Assembly: GCA_017993615.1 (NCBI GenBank)
Contig: JAGOMJ010000003.1
Location: 40,335 to 95,231 of the forward strand
Origin: Smithella sp.
GTDB lineage: Bacteria; Desulfobacterota; Syntrophia; Syntrophales; Smithellaceae
DNA: 54,897 nucleotides
Direction of reading: 5' to 3'
Part shown: positions 1-7,728 of the stretch, piece by piece
Position numbering within the stretch: position 1 is the first letter of the stretch
Layout: each line of letters begins with the position of its first letter
Notes under the pieces: model-generated
The model's input: only the letters and a program-made list of their open reading frames with translations
Database searches by the model: none
Told to the model about the DNA's origin: nothing
Made by a program: the position numbers and the translations under genes

Positions 1-86
1 TTTTATTCTTACAACTCTATCGTTCTGTTCGCCTGAAAATCCTTAATGGCTCATGATCCCCTTCCTACTTGGCTGCCGGGATAGTT

Positions 87-112
87 TCCAATTCCGATTT
101 ATCAGAATTGGA
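87..112. repeat. Hairpin-forming inverted repeat
   Basis: The arms TCCAATTC (87-94) and GAATTGGA (105-112) are perfect complements around a 10-nt loop. There is no T-tract, so a terminator is not supported. It sits directly against the first 54-bp direct repeat. No coding region is visible in 1-242. Confidence 0.55.
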
Positions 113-163
113 TAGTTCGACTTACGCCTCGAGCTTCGTTTCACTCGCCCTCAGCTTGTCTCA
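110..163. repeat. 54-bp direct repeat, copy 1
   Basis: This 54-nt segment beginning GGATAGTTCGACTTACG is repeated at 189-242 with two visible mismatches; 25 nt separate the copies. A diverged copy in inverted orientation lies at 28746-28800. This looks like a dispersed non-coding genomic repeat family. Confidence 0.75.
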
Positions 164-188
164 AGACCCCCATTCGCTTCGCTCACAG

Positions 189-242
189 GGATAGTTCGAC
201 TTACGCTTCGTGCTTCGTTTCACTCGCCCTCAGCTTGTCTCA
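189..242. repeat. 54-bp direct repeat, copy 2
   Basis: Second copy of the 110-163 repeat. It ends exactly at the base before the rubrerythrin stop codon (243-245), so the repeat forms the immediate 3' flank of that gene. Confidence 0.75.
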
Positions 243-821
243 CTAGTAATTTTCAGCCAGCACTTCATAATAGGCCTGCGGGTGTTTGCATGCAGGACAT
301 TCTTTTGGTGCTTCTTCTCCTTCGAAAACATAACCGCAATTGATGCAATGCCATTTTGTCGCTGTCTTCTTTTTAAAGACTTCGCCCTTTGCGATATTCT
401 CTGCCAGCTTTCGGTATCTGTTCTCGTGAAACATCTCCACTTTGGCGATCTGTTCAAAAGAACGGGCCACGTCCGGAAATCCTTCCTCTCTGGCCACCTT
501 GGCCGCGTCGGAATACAAAACGGTCCATTCCATATTTTCACCTTCCGCCGCGGCTTTAAGATTACTGATCGTATCTCCGATTACCCCGGCCGGATAAGAG
601 GCTGTGATCTCAACTTCACCGCCTTCAAGATATTTGAAGAATACCTTGGCGTGCTCCTTTTCATTTTCCGCGGTTTCCAGAAATATTCTTGAAATCTGTT
701 CATACCCTTCTTTTTTTGCTGCGCTGGCAAAAAAAGTATAGCGATTTCTTGCCTGTGCCTCACCGGCAAAAGAAGCCAGTAAATTTTTTTCCGTCTTTGT
801 TCCCTTAATCGACTTTGCCAT
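243..821 (-). CDS. rbr: Rubrerythrin
   Basis: 192 aa, a normal rubrerythrin length. The N-terminal ferritin-like domain (about 1-145) shows the diiron ligand pattern: GEAQARNRY near residue 20, EKEH near 55, and a second pair in the VEMFHENRY stretch near 125. The C-terminal rubredoxin-like domain has two CxxC knuckles (CINC and CPAC, about 155-180) for the Fe(SCys)4 centre. Family role: cytosolic NAD(P)H-linked peroxide reduction in anaerobes. The start is supported by AAGGAG seven to eight bases upstream. A -35/-10 pair in 847-875 suggests its own promoter, although the flavin reductase gene lies just upstream on the same strand. Confidence 0.95.
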   Translation of the reverse strand: MAKSIKGTKTEKNLLASFAGEAQARNRYTFFASAAKKEGYEQISRIFLETAENEKEHAKVFFKYLEGGEVEITASYPAGVIGDTISNLKAAAEGENMEWTVLYSDAAKVAREEGFPDVARSFEQIAKVEMFHENRYRKLAENIAKGEVFKKKTATKWHCINCGYVFEGEEAPKECPACKHPQAYYEVLAENY

Positions 822-846
822 GCGTCATCTCCTTTTCTTTTTTGAT

Positions 847-875
847 ATGTTAAACACTGTGATTGAACTTAGCAA
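847..875 (-). promoter_or_regulatory. Candidate sigma-70 promoter of rubrerythrin
   Basis: Read on the minus strand, TTGCTA (870-875) and TAACAT (847-852) are separated by 17 nt. This matches -35/-10 geometry and lies about 26 nt upstream of the rubrerythrin start. Confidence 0.5.
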
Positions 876-878
876 TGG

Positions 879-1451
879 TCATTTCATAATTTTTTTGCCA
901 ATGGAAAAGGCCTCTCCCAGATATCCGCCGACTCCATGATAAGAACGATTTTCCGGAGCATATATCAAAGGCTGGATTTTCATGATATCGGGCAATTGAT
1001 CCTCTGTCAGCAGGGTTGTTTCGACTTTAACGTCACATATTTCTCCGATCAGATGCACATGAATCCCGACTTCCATCTGATCCGTCAACCTGCATTCAAC
1101 CACCATGGGACATTCCGCGATATAAGGCGCATCCACAATGTTGCTGTGGACAGCCGTCATGCCCGCTGCTGCAAATTTATCCGTTTTCTTACCGGACACC
1201 ATGCCGCAGTAATCCGCCGCTACAACCTGATCGGCCGTGGCAATATTTACCGTAAACGCCTTGCGGTGCTGAATACTTTCATAAGTATATCGCGATTTTC
1301 TCAGTGAAATCGCCAACGCGGGCGGATCAGAACTGCAGACACCGCACCAGGCAACGGTCGCAGCATTCGGCCTGCCTTCTTGATCATACGTTCCGATCAA
1401 CCATACAGGGGTCGGATAAATCAACGTTTTAGCTCCAAATGACTTTTTCAC
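879..1451 (-). CDS. Flavin reductase family protein (FMN-binding split barrel)
   Basis: About 190 aa. The sequence from KKSFGAKTLIYPTPVW through the GRPNAATVAW and HVHLIGEI stretches matches the flavin reductase-like/flavoredoxin family, which binds FMN and moves electrons between NAD(P)H or ferredoxin and acceptors. I choose the GTG at 1449-1451 because GAGGAG stands seven bases before it and family members typically begin at this KKSFGAK segment. A longer frame to an ATG at 1499 exists but lacks a good ribosome site. It precedes rubrerythrin on the same strand, so a link to oxygen or redox defence is plausible but inferred. Confidence 0.88.
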   Translation of the reverse strand: MKKSFGAKTLIYPTPVWLIGTYDQEGRPNAATVAWCGVCSSDPPALAISLRKSRYTYESIQHRKAFTVNIATADQVVAADYCGMVSGKKTDKFAAAGMTAVHSNIVDAPYIAECPMVVECRLTDQMEVGIHVHLIGEICDVKVETTLLTEDQLPDIMKIQPLIYAPENRSYHGVGGYLGEAFSIGKKIMK

Positions 1452-1633
1452 AGCAATCTCCTCAAAAAGCAATTTAGCGGATTTTGTTATTTTTTTCATT
1501 CATTTTGAAAATATAAATCAAAATTCCAAAAATTTAAATTAATTTCTGTGTTATTTTATAGTATATGAATTAAAAATGCATGGAATCATCATTTTAAAAA
1601 TGTGTTTTCCAAATCAGTTTAGGAGGGTTTTTT

Positions 1634-1819
1634 ATGGCTACGATCATGCCGGAAGCGGAGAATGTTCAGAAAGCAATCAAATGGATTTCAGCAAGTTTGG
1701 AAAGCGAAAATCTGCCCCTGCAAAAACTCATTGAAAAGGCGATTTTCAAATTCGATCTGTCTCCCAAAGACACAGAATTTTTAACGAATTTTTTCCGCGA
1801 AAGTCGTTCGAATAAATAA
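1634..1819 (+). CDS. Small conserved-looking protein, 61 aa
   Basis: A 61-aa acidic/mixed protein with no recognised family. A strong AGGAGGG Shine-Dalgarno sits eight bases before the ATG, which is the main reason to accept it. Predicted character is helical and soluble, with no Cys, no signal peptide and no membrane segment. It stands alone between a minus-strand pair and the minus-strand mscL operon. A 10-bp-stem hairpin follows at 1852-1877. Function unknown. Confidence 0.7.
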   Translation: MATIMPEAENVQKAIKWISASLESENLPLQKLIEKAIFKFDLSPKDTEFLTNFFRESRSNK

Positions 1820-1851
1820 TATCATCTCTCAAATTCACTCAGATAAATCAC

Positions 1852-1877
1852 GCTCGGGCAACCGAAGTTGCCCGAGC
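1852..1877. repeat. Strong hairpin between convergent genes
   Basis: GCTCGGGCAA and TTGCCCGAGC form a perfect 10-bp stem with a 6-nt loop. There is no clear U-tract on either side, so it may be a weak transcript-end structure between the 61-aa gene and convergent mscL. Confidence 0.5.
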
Positions 1878-1923
1878 CCTTCGCCGTAACGACGTGAAAA
1901 TCTGTTTGTGGAGCGACCCTGCT

Positions 1924-2328
1924 TTATTTTTTCAGCAGTTCACGAATGTCCGTCAGCAATTCCTGATCCTTGGTTAATGGTGCAGGTCCGGCGGCTTCTT
2001 CCTCTTTGCTCTTCATCATCATACCCAGAAATTTCACAATAAAAAAATACAGCGCCACGGCCACGATCAGAAAATTTACAATTTCGCCGATGAACAACCC
2101 GTAAGGCACTTCCTTGCCGTTGATGATCCACTTCCATCCCAGATAACCCTGCTCTCCCGGTATTACAACACTAACCAGCGGCATGATAATATGCTTCACC
2201 AGCGAATCGACAATTTTACCGAAGGCAGCTCCAATGATGACACCGATGGCCAGATCGACAACATTTCCCTTGAAAGCAAAATTTTTAAACTCCTCCATCA
2301 TCGCGGATACTTTGTTTTTTGCCGCCAT
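1924..2328 (-). CDS. mscL: Large-conductance mechanosensitive channel MscL
   Basis: 134 aa, typical MscL length. The N-terminal helix is followed by TM1 containing DLAIGVIIGAAFGKIVDSLV, a periplasmic loop, TM2 (VNFLIVAVALYFFIVKF) and a charged C-terminal helical bundle (LTDIRELLKK). Homopentameric inner-membrane tension-gated channel that releases solutes on hypo-osmotic shock. It is the last gene of a compact minus-strand operon (80-aa protein, HD protein, lipoprotein, MscL), 20 nt after the lipoprotein stop. GGAGGGGA precedes the ATG. Confidence 0.97.
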   Translation of the reverse strand: MAAKNKVSAMMEEFKNFAFKGNVVDLAIGVIIGAAFGKIVDSLVKHIIMPLVSVVIPGEQGYLGWKWIINGKEVPYGLFIGEIVNFLIVAVALYFFIVKFLGMMMKSKEEEAAGPAPLTKDQELLTDIRELLKK

Positions 2329-2348
2329 ATTCCCCTCCTCTGAATGTT

Positions 2349-2795
2349 TTAATTGACTCTTGACATTTCCTCGTAAATTTTCAACTCGATCACACTGAAC
2401 AAATTATCATACTGTGGATGCTGCAGAAGCCTGCGCATTTCCCAGCCTTTTTCCGCATGCTTTTCCGTAATCACAGAAACGGTTACCTCGCATTCCTTCC
2501 AGTTGATTTGTCGGACTACAGCGGCAGCTTTGGTCCTCCACTGTCCCGAAACCACATAATCGGAATCGACCCGTTTGTTTTCATAGTCTATTTTCGTGTC
2601 GGCGCCCATCTTTTTTTCACTGAACACACGGGCAACCGCTCTAAGCGCCGCTGTTTCTTTCGTTTCAAAAGTTCGCGTGATCTGATCCGGTTTTGAAATC
2701 ACGGTGCCGCCCGGTCCGAGGCCGAAACAGGAGATGAGGTTGAGGACCGACAGGACGAGGAGGAAAAAGGACACACGATGTTTTTTATGAATCAT
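2349..2795 (-). CDS. Putative lipoprotein, 148 aa
   Basis: The N-terminus has a basic n-region, a hydrophobic stretch and a lipobox-like LISC ending at about residue 23, so it is probably a lipid-anchored envelope protein. The remainder (about 30-148) is an alpha/beta-looking domain with no motif I recognise. It lies between the HD phosphohydrolase and mscL in the same operon (spacing 31 and 20 nt). Function unknown. Confidence 0.75.
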   Translation of the reverse strand: MIHKKHRVSFFLLVLSVLNLISCFGLGPGGTVISKPDQITRTFETKETAALRAVARVFSEKKMGADTKIDYENKRVDSDYVVSGQWRTKAAAVVRQINWKECEVTVSVITEKHAEKGWEMRRLLQHPQYDNLFSVIELKIYEEMSRVN

Positions 2796-2826
2796 AGAAT
2801 CGTTTTATGTGCCGGCGATGTTTTCT

Positions 2827-3402
2827 TCATGGATTATTACCGTTCACCCACCAGTCGCCCTTTTCTTTAAACCACCACAGAGAAGAATCCGTCCCGGTAA
2901 TTTTTTCAGAAAGTTTTTTCCCGTTTTCCGTGTTTAATCTCTGCACGGCAAAACCTATCCATTCTTCCGCGTATTTATTGCCCAGATCGCCGCATTCTTT
3001 CAACTGTAAAATCAGGGCAATTTGATCGGCATCCCTGGCGATCAGGGCTTCCTTTGTTTTTTTCTGATTAAACTCGTCGATTGCCGATCTGATATCCGCG
3101 CCGAAAGAAAGACTTTCCGCCAATTCGCGGATTGCTTTTTCCTCATCCACCTTGACGTACTTTTTATTGACGTAATTCATATCGCCGGTTCGGGCTTCCG
3201 GCAGATCGTGAAAAATACACATTTTCAGGACGCGCATCTCATCGAGAGACGAATCCATCTTGCAAAGCGTATATCCCACAAAGACCGTGCGGAGAATGTG
3301 TTCGGCCACCGACTCCTGACCGCTGCCCAGAAACTGATAACCGCTGCGCGGCGTTCTGCTGAGCATCCCCACCTCAAACAAGAAATTGGCGATACTGTCC
3401 AT
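2827..3402 (-). CDS. HD-domain phosphohydrolase, YfbR-like
   Basis: 191 aa. Metal-binding HD-domain features are visible: the AEHILRTVF His near residue 35, the FHDLPEARTGD pair near 65, and a distal RDADQIALILQL Asp near 125. This pattern matches the YfbR/YGK1 family of metal-dependent 5'-nucleotidases acting on deoxynucleoside monophosphates. Substrate specificity cannot be read from sequence alone. It begins one base after the stop of the upstream 80-aa gene, indicating co-transcription and translational coupling. Confidence 0.85.
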   Translation of the reverse strand: MDSIANFLFEVGMLSRTPRSGYQFLGSGQESVAEHILRTVFVGYTLCKMDSSLDEMRVLKMCIFHDLPEARTGDMNYVNKKYVKVDEEKAIRELAESLSFGADIRSAIDEFNQKKTKEALIARDADQIALILQLKECGDLGNKYAEEWIGFAVQRLNTENGKKLSEKITGTDSSLWWFKEKGDWWVNGNNP

Positions 3403-3403
3403 G

Positions 3404-3646
3404 CTATTCCTTTTTCAGCGTTTTGATCCGATTGGACATCATTTCCGATATTTTTGTTATCTGTAACTGCATGGACGCCACACCGTCGGGTCTCATGGCA
3501 ATCACTTTGTCCAACTGGGCTTTCCAGTGTTCCAGAGAAGCAATCTCGTTTTCTCTGATTTTCTTCTCGAAGCGATCCTGATATTCTCGAATAAATAAAT
3601 CCGTTGAACTCATTTGCGCCATTTTCCATCTCCTTTTAATCGGCAA
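3404..3646 (-). CDS. Small coiled-coil-like protein, 80 aa
   Basis: An 80-aa helical, charged protein; the middle (FEKKIRENEIASLEHWKAQLDKV) looks like an amphipathic or coiled-coil helix. GGAGATGG precedes the start. It is the first gene of the operon leading to mscL and is divergent from the DUF1385 gene, sharing the 3647-3761 promoter region. No known family recognised. Confidence 0.65.
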   Translation of the reverse strand: MPIKRRWKMAQMSSTDLFIREYQDRFEKKIRENEIASLEHWKAQLDKVIAMRPDGVASMQLQITKISEMMSNRIKTLKKE

Positions 3647-3704
3647 GTTACGGCATTATATCATCGGACGTTTATCTTGCAACCATGAATTTCAAAATCA
3701 TAAT

Positions 3705-3731
3705 TTGACACCGGGCGGTAAATGCTATAAA
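3705..3731 (+). promoter_or_regulatory. Candidate promoter of the DUF1385 gene
   Basis: TTGACA at 3705-3710 is followed after 15 nt by TATAAA (3726-3731), or after 17 nt by TAAAGA. Because this TTG would be the first codon of the longest reading frame, the promoter argues for the downstream ATG at 3762 as the true start. Confidence 0.5.
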
Positions 3732-3761
3732 GAAGACGCAAAAATTTGCAGTGAAGGTTAT

Positions 3762-4631
3762 ATGCCCCCCAAACCACAACCGGAAGATATCGCCGGAGGC
3801 CAGGCGCTGATCGAAGGCGTCATGATGCGCCACGGCGATAAGATAGCGGCGGCCGTCCGAAGACCGGATAATGAAATTGTTTTTCAGGAGCGCGAATATA
3901 TTCCCCTGACCAAACGTTATAAAGTCCTCGGATGGATGTTTATCCGCGGAACCATCACGTTGTTTGAAATGATGATCGTCGGTTTCAAAGCGCTGATGTT
4001 CTCTGCGGATGTTGCCCTTTCGGAAGAGGAACGAAAACCCAAAGACTGGGAAATGTATCTTTCTCTGATGATCAGTTTTTCGATTGCCATTTTTTTCTTT
4101 GTGGTTGTTCCGGCATATTGCTTCACTAAAATGAAGTTCTATATCGACAATCTTCTGCTTTTAAATATTCTTGAGGGATGTGTCCGCCTGGGAATGTTTC
4201 TTTGTTTTCTGGCCGCCACTTTGCTGATGAAGGATATGCGTCGCGTCTACATGTATCACGGCGCCGAACACAAAACCGTATTCGCGTGGGAAAACGGGCA
4301 AGACCTGACCGTTGAAAACATCAAGAATTTCTCCACCCGTCATCCGCGCTGCGGAACAAGTTTCATTCTTTTTGTGATGATTGTTTCCATTCTGGTTTTT
4401 TCCCTGCTGGGACGTCCCGATTTTCTGCACCGGGTCCTCTACAAAATCCTGCTGCTTCCTGTCGTATCCGGAATATCCTATGAAGCGATTCGTTTTACCG
4501 GGAAATACAAACATTCCAGACTGGTGCAGATCTTAAGCTGGCCGGGGCTCATGCTGCAGAGAATTACCACCCGCGAACCTTCGGATGACCAGATAGAGGT
4601 GGCCATTGCCGCCATGAAAAAAGTGATTTAA
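3762..4631 (+). CDS. DUF1385 family membrane protein
   Basis: 289 aa from the ATG at 3762, which has GAAGG five bases before it. The N-terminal GGQALIEGVMMR is the DUF1385 signature. Several membrane segments follow (about residues 60-80, 105-130, 140-165, 210-230 and 235-255), and a MYHGAEHKT motif with two histidines near residue 165 is characteristic of the family. The family sits in the inner membrane and has been described as metal-dependent-enzyme-like; its biochemical role is not settled. It is divergent from the mscL operon. Confidence 0.9.
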   Translation: MPPKPQPEDIAGGQALIEGVMMRHGDKIAAAVRRPDNEIVFQEREYIPLTKRYKVLGWMFIRGTITLFEMMIVGFKALMFSADVALSEEERKPKDWEMYLSLMISFSIAIFFFVVVPAYCFTKMKFYIDNLLLLNILEGCVRLGMFLCFLAATLLMKDMRRVYMYHGAEHKTVFAWENGQDLTVENIKNFSTRHPRCGTSFILFVMIVSILVFSLLGRPDFLHRVLYKILLLPVVSGISYEAIRFTGKYKHSRLVQILSWPGLMLQRITTREPSDDQIEVAIAAMKKVI

Positions 4632-4732
4632 CTTTTTGTTCAGGTCTCGTCAGCCCGAATGTATTTTTCGGTCAGCCATCCAGCTTTTTTTCGGAAGAAA
4701 CCGTCCGCTTTCTCTCAAAGCCATAGAATAAG

Positions 4733-4761
4733 TTGACTTTTATTGCCAATTAAAGTATTTT
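4733..4761 (+). promoter_or_regulatory. Sigma-70-like promoter of the LysM gene
   Basis: TTGACT (4733-4738), a 17-nt spacer, then TATTTT (4756-4761). The start codon at 4809 lies about 40 nt past the expected transcription start. Confidence 0.6.
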
Positions 4762-4808
4762 CATACAATATTTATACACTGAATATCTCAACCAGGGGGA
4801 AGGAACTG

Positions 4809-6530
4809 ATGTTTAAGCGGTACGTTTTGGCTCTGTTGATCGTTTTAGCTTCAACAACCTTGGCTTGGAACATTGTCGAAGCTTCGCGGGAAGATACGGC
4901 GCAGATTCAACTGAAGAAAACCGCCATTTCCAGAAAAAACCTGCACACCTACACGGTAAAGGAAGGGGATGTTTTAATCAATATCATCAAAAGCATTCCC
5001 GGCATTTCAGAAAAAGACATCCCTTACACGTATCGTCTCATCAAGGATATGAATCCCCACATAGCAAATATTGAAAACCTCGAAGTCGGACAATCCATCT
5101 TTCTTCCGGAAAAACCAATGAAAATGAAAAACGACCGGACAAATGTGAAAGCTCCTGCAGCCGCTCCGAAAACCGTATCTGCCGGTGAATTTTATTATAA
5201 AGTAAAACGAGGGGACACCTTATACAAGATCATCCGCCGCGAATTCAAGGTCTCGGAAACATCCATCCCGCAGGTGGTGCGAAGCATTAAAGTTTTGAAT
5301 CCGACCATCAAAAATGTCAACAAAATCTATGTCGGCACCATGCTAAAACTCCCCGGGAAAACCGTTTTTGTTCAAAGCCCTGACGACCTTACGCCGGCAA
5401 CCCGCAAGCCGGCCATAAGCGACACCGCCGAACAATACGTTCAGGAAGACCGGATCATTGAGATCAAAGACAAGAAAATGATGCCGTTTGAAGCCCGTCT
5501 TGCCTTGCTAAAGCAGATCATCACGCAGATGAATGGAACGGTCACAACAACGGGCAATTATTATCTTCCCATCCCCCAGGCCGGACAGGTTACCATCGAT
5601 TGCTCCAAGATTCCGCTCATTGAATTTGACGACAACACGACCGTTTTTCTCGATTTGGAAAACCGCGCTCACAGTAATTTGAAAAAGATGATTTCCAACA
5701 ACTGGAAAAATTATCATTTGGTCAAAATCAGCAATACTGATGATACCATTACTATTCTGAAAAAAGTTTTCAGTGTAACGAACAAGTACAGCATTCTCAA
5801 AAGCGACAAGCCTCTAACCTTCGGCGCCTTGCCGCCCGCGGAAGTCATGGTGGATTGGTTGATCGTCAAACCCATCCCAGGACAGCAATCGAAATCAGTC
5901 ATCCAGGGACTGCGGCAGATTTACGAAAATAATGTTCTGCTGCCCAAATCCATTAAAAATTATGCCCAGAAAAACGGCTTAATCATAACCGAGTTCTCCG
6001 AGGAAACAGGCATTGCGGATAAGCCCGAGGAACTTTATTCCCTGCCGCCGATTCCCGTCTTTCCGGCGACCAATGCCAAGGAATTTTCCCACGCGCTTGT
6101 TTCCCACCTGGGACTCAGTGCAGAAAAAGATGTCGAAATTCAAATCTTTGACACGGTAAAGGACGGATTTAATCTTTCCTTAAAAGCGGACGTTCTCGTC
6201 ACCAAGGGAAACAATAAATATGTCATATATTCCCAGTCTCTCTCTCAACAATTTATAAACGCCCTGAAACAGGCCGGCAATGAAACCATCTTTGTAAGCA
6301 ACAGCGATTCCACCAAAGACATCATGGGCAACGTCTTGAGCGGCCTGGATATTCCTTTTACTTACGGCACGCACGCATTTTCCGGGCTGGAAAAAAATCA
6401 GGCTCCTTATGCTCTGAAATTCAGCGGCACCAGAATCAATCCGGATTTATATGTCGTCAATTTTGATATCGATCCGGGACTGCGCGGATTACTCCAGGAA
6501 GTCTGGTCGGCCAGGATTGCCCGGTATTAA
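4809..6530 (+). CDS. Secreted two-LysM-domain protein
   Basis: 573 aa from the ATG at 4809 (GGGGGAAGGA upstream). A signal peptide covers about residues 1-26. LysM 1 (HTYTVKEGDVL...) lies at about 45-100 and LysM 2 (YYKVKRGDTLYKI...) at about 125-180; both are peptidoglycan-binding folds. The remaining C-terminal 370 residues form a large alpha/beta region without a motif I recognise. No catalytic peptidoglycan hydrolase motif is visible. It is likely a periplasmic or cell-surface protein. A weak terminator-like hairpin follows at 6642-6679. Confidence 0.85.
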   Translation: MFKRYVLALLIVLASTTLAWNIVEASREDTAQIQLKKTAISRKNLHTYTVKEGDVLINIIKSIPGISEKDIPYTYRLIKDMNPHIANIENLEVGQSIFLPEKPMKMKNDRTNVKAPAAAPKTVSAGEFYYKVKRGDTLYKIIRREFKVSETSIPQVVRSIKVLNPTIKNVNKIYVGTMLKLPGKTVFVQSPDDLTPATRKPAISDTAEQYVQEDRIIEIKDKKMMPFEARLALLKQIITQMNGTVTTTGNYYLPIPQAGQVTIDCSKIPLIEFDDNTTVFLDLENRAHSNLKKMISNNWKNYHLVKISNTDDTITILKKVFSVTNKYSILKSDKPLTFGALPPAEVMVDWLIVKPIPGQQSKSVIQGLRQIYENNVLLPKSIKNYAQKNGLIITEFSEETGIADKPEELYSLPPIPVFPATNAKEFSHALVSHLGLSAEKDVEIQIFDTVKDGFNLSLKADVLVTKGNNKYVIYSQSLSQQFINALKQAGNETIFVSNSDSTKDIMGNVLSGLDIPFTYGTHAFSGLEKNQAPYALKFSGTRINPDLYVVNFDIDPGLRGLLQEVWSARIARY

Positions 6531-6641
6531 TCCCCTGCTCGAAAAATCGGACATGCCCGTAAATCATTGAAGCTTTTAAAACATCTGCTTCGAAGCTGCG
6601 GTTGCTTCGTCGATCCGCTCAACCGGCAAACGCTCGACGCA

Positions 6642-6679
6642 TCAATTTTGTTCTTGTTTTTCTTCTCAAAATTGTTTTT
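6642..6679 (+). terminator. Weak terminator-like hairpin
   Basis: CAATTTTG (6643-6650) pairs with CAAAATTG (6667-6674), followed by TTTTTC. The stem is AT-rich and the loop is 16 nt, so the call is tentative. It lies between the LysM gene and the PP-loop gene. Confidence 0.35.
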
Positions 6680-6733
6680 CATGACAGCGGCAGCTAAACA
6701 ACCGGTAATGTATTGTTAAAGGATTGGAATTTT

Positions 6734-7705
6734 ATGACCAAAGCGATTGCTCTTTTTTCCGGCGGCCTCGACAGCATCCTGGCCGCGGAATTAGTCCGCA
6801 GACAAACCATCGACGTTCTCTGTCTGACCCTCACCACACCGTTTTTCAATGCACAAAAAGCGCTGGCGGCAAGCCGCCAGTTCAATCTGCCGCTGGAAGT
6901 CATGGATATCACGTCTGAGCATTTAAAAATGCTCCGGTCGCCCCGTTACGGTTACGGCAAAAACATGAATCCCTGCATCGACTGCCACACGTTGATGCTG
7001 AACATTGCCGGACGGAAAATGGATCAAACCGGGAGCGATTTCATTGTTACCGGAGAAGTTCTGGGACAGCGCCCGATGTCGCAGAATAAGCAATCCCTGA
7101 ATATTGTCGCCAAAAATTCAGGGTACCGGGACTTTATTTTACGTCCCTTAAGCGCTCGTCTTCTGGAACCGACAAAAGCAGAAAAAGAAAATCTGATCGA
7201 CCGCTCACAGTTACTTGCCATTCAGGGACGCGGCCGAAAACAGCAAATCATCCTGGCCGCGGATTTCGGCATCACAAGTTATGCTCCTCCGGCCGGCGGA
7301 TGCCTGCTGACCGATCCCGTGTTTACCCGTCGCCTGCGCGATTTGTTTGCCCATCAGACCGAACCGGAAATCCGTGATTATGAATTACTGAAACACGGCC
7401 GTCATTTCCGCATTCATGATACATGCAAAATCATTGTCGGACGAAACAGCGGCGACAATGAGGCTTTGAAACATCTTGCCGCCTCCGGCGACGTCCTGTT
7501 CAATATGGCTCATTTTCCCGGACCCCTCGTTGTTGTTCCCCGGGACAGCCTATGCGATCCACAGATCGCCGCTGCGTTATGTGTGCATTACAGCGATGCG
7601 CCGCCGGATGCCCTGCAGGAGGTCATCTGCGTCCGGGACAACCAGTCGGAAATCGTCACGGCTGCCGCAGCATCAAAAGAAGATTGTCAGCGATGGATTC
7701 TTTAA
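6734..7705 (+). CDS. PP-loop ATPase, tRNA thiolation-like (MnmA/ThiI-related)
   Basis: 323 aa from the ATG at 6734. The PP-loop SGGLDS lies at about residues 9-14, and NPCIDCH (near 79) provides a CxxC as in tRNA sulfurtransferases. A conserved PAGGC Cys occurs near 191. The C-terminal third (HGRHFRIHDTCKIIVGRNSGDNE region, about 220-300) resembles the NFACT-R/DUF814-type domain seen fused to such PP-loop proteins. Expected chemistry is ATP-dependent activation and thiolation of a tRNA uridine, but the exact position modified cannot be assigned. A longer frame with TTG at 6713 is less likely. Confidence 0.85.
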   Translation: MTKAIALFSGGLDSILAAELVRRQTIDVLCLTLTTPFFNAQKALAASRQFNLPLEVMDITSEHLKMLRSPRYGYGKNMNPCIDCHTLMLNIAGRKMDQTGSDFIVTGEVLGQRPMSQNKQSLNIVAKNSGYRDFILRPLSARLLEPTKAEKENLIDRSQLLAIQGRGRKQQIILAADFGITSYAPPAGGCLLTDPVFTRRLRDLFAHQTEPEIRDYELLKHGRHFRIHDTCKIIVGRNSGDNEALKHLAASGDVLFNMAHFPGPLVVVPRDSLCDPQIAAALCVHYSDAPPDALQEVICVRDNQSEIVTAAAASKEDCQRWIL

Positions 7706-7728
7706 ACGTGTAGGATCCGAAACACATT

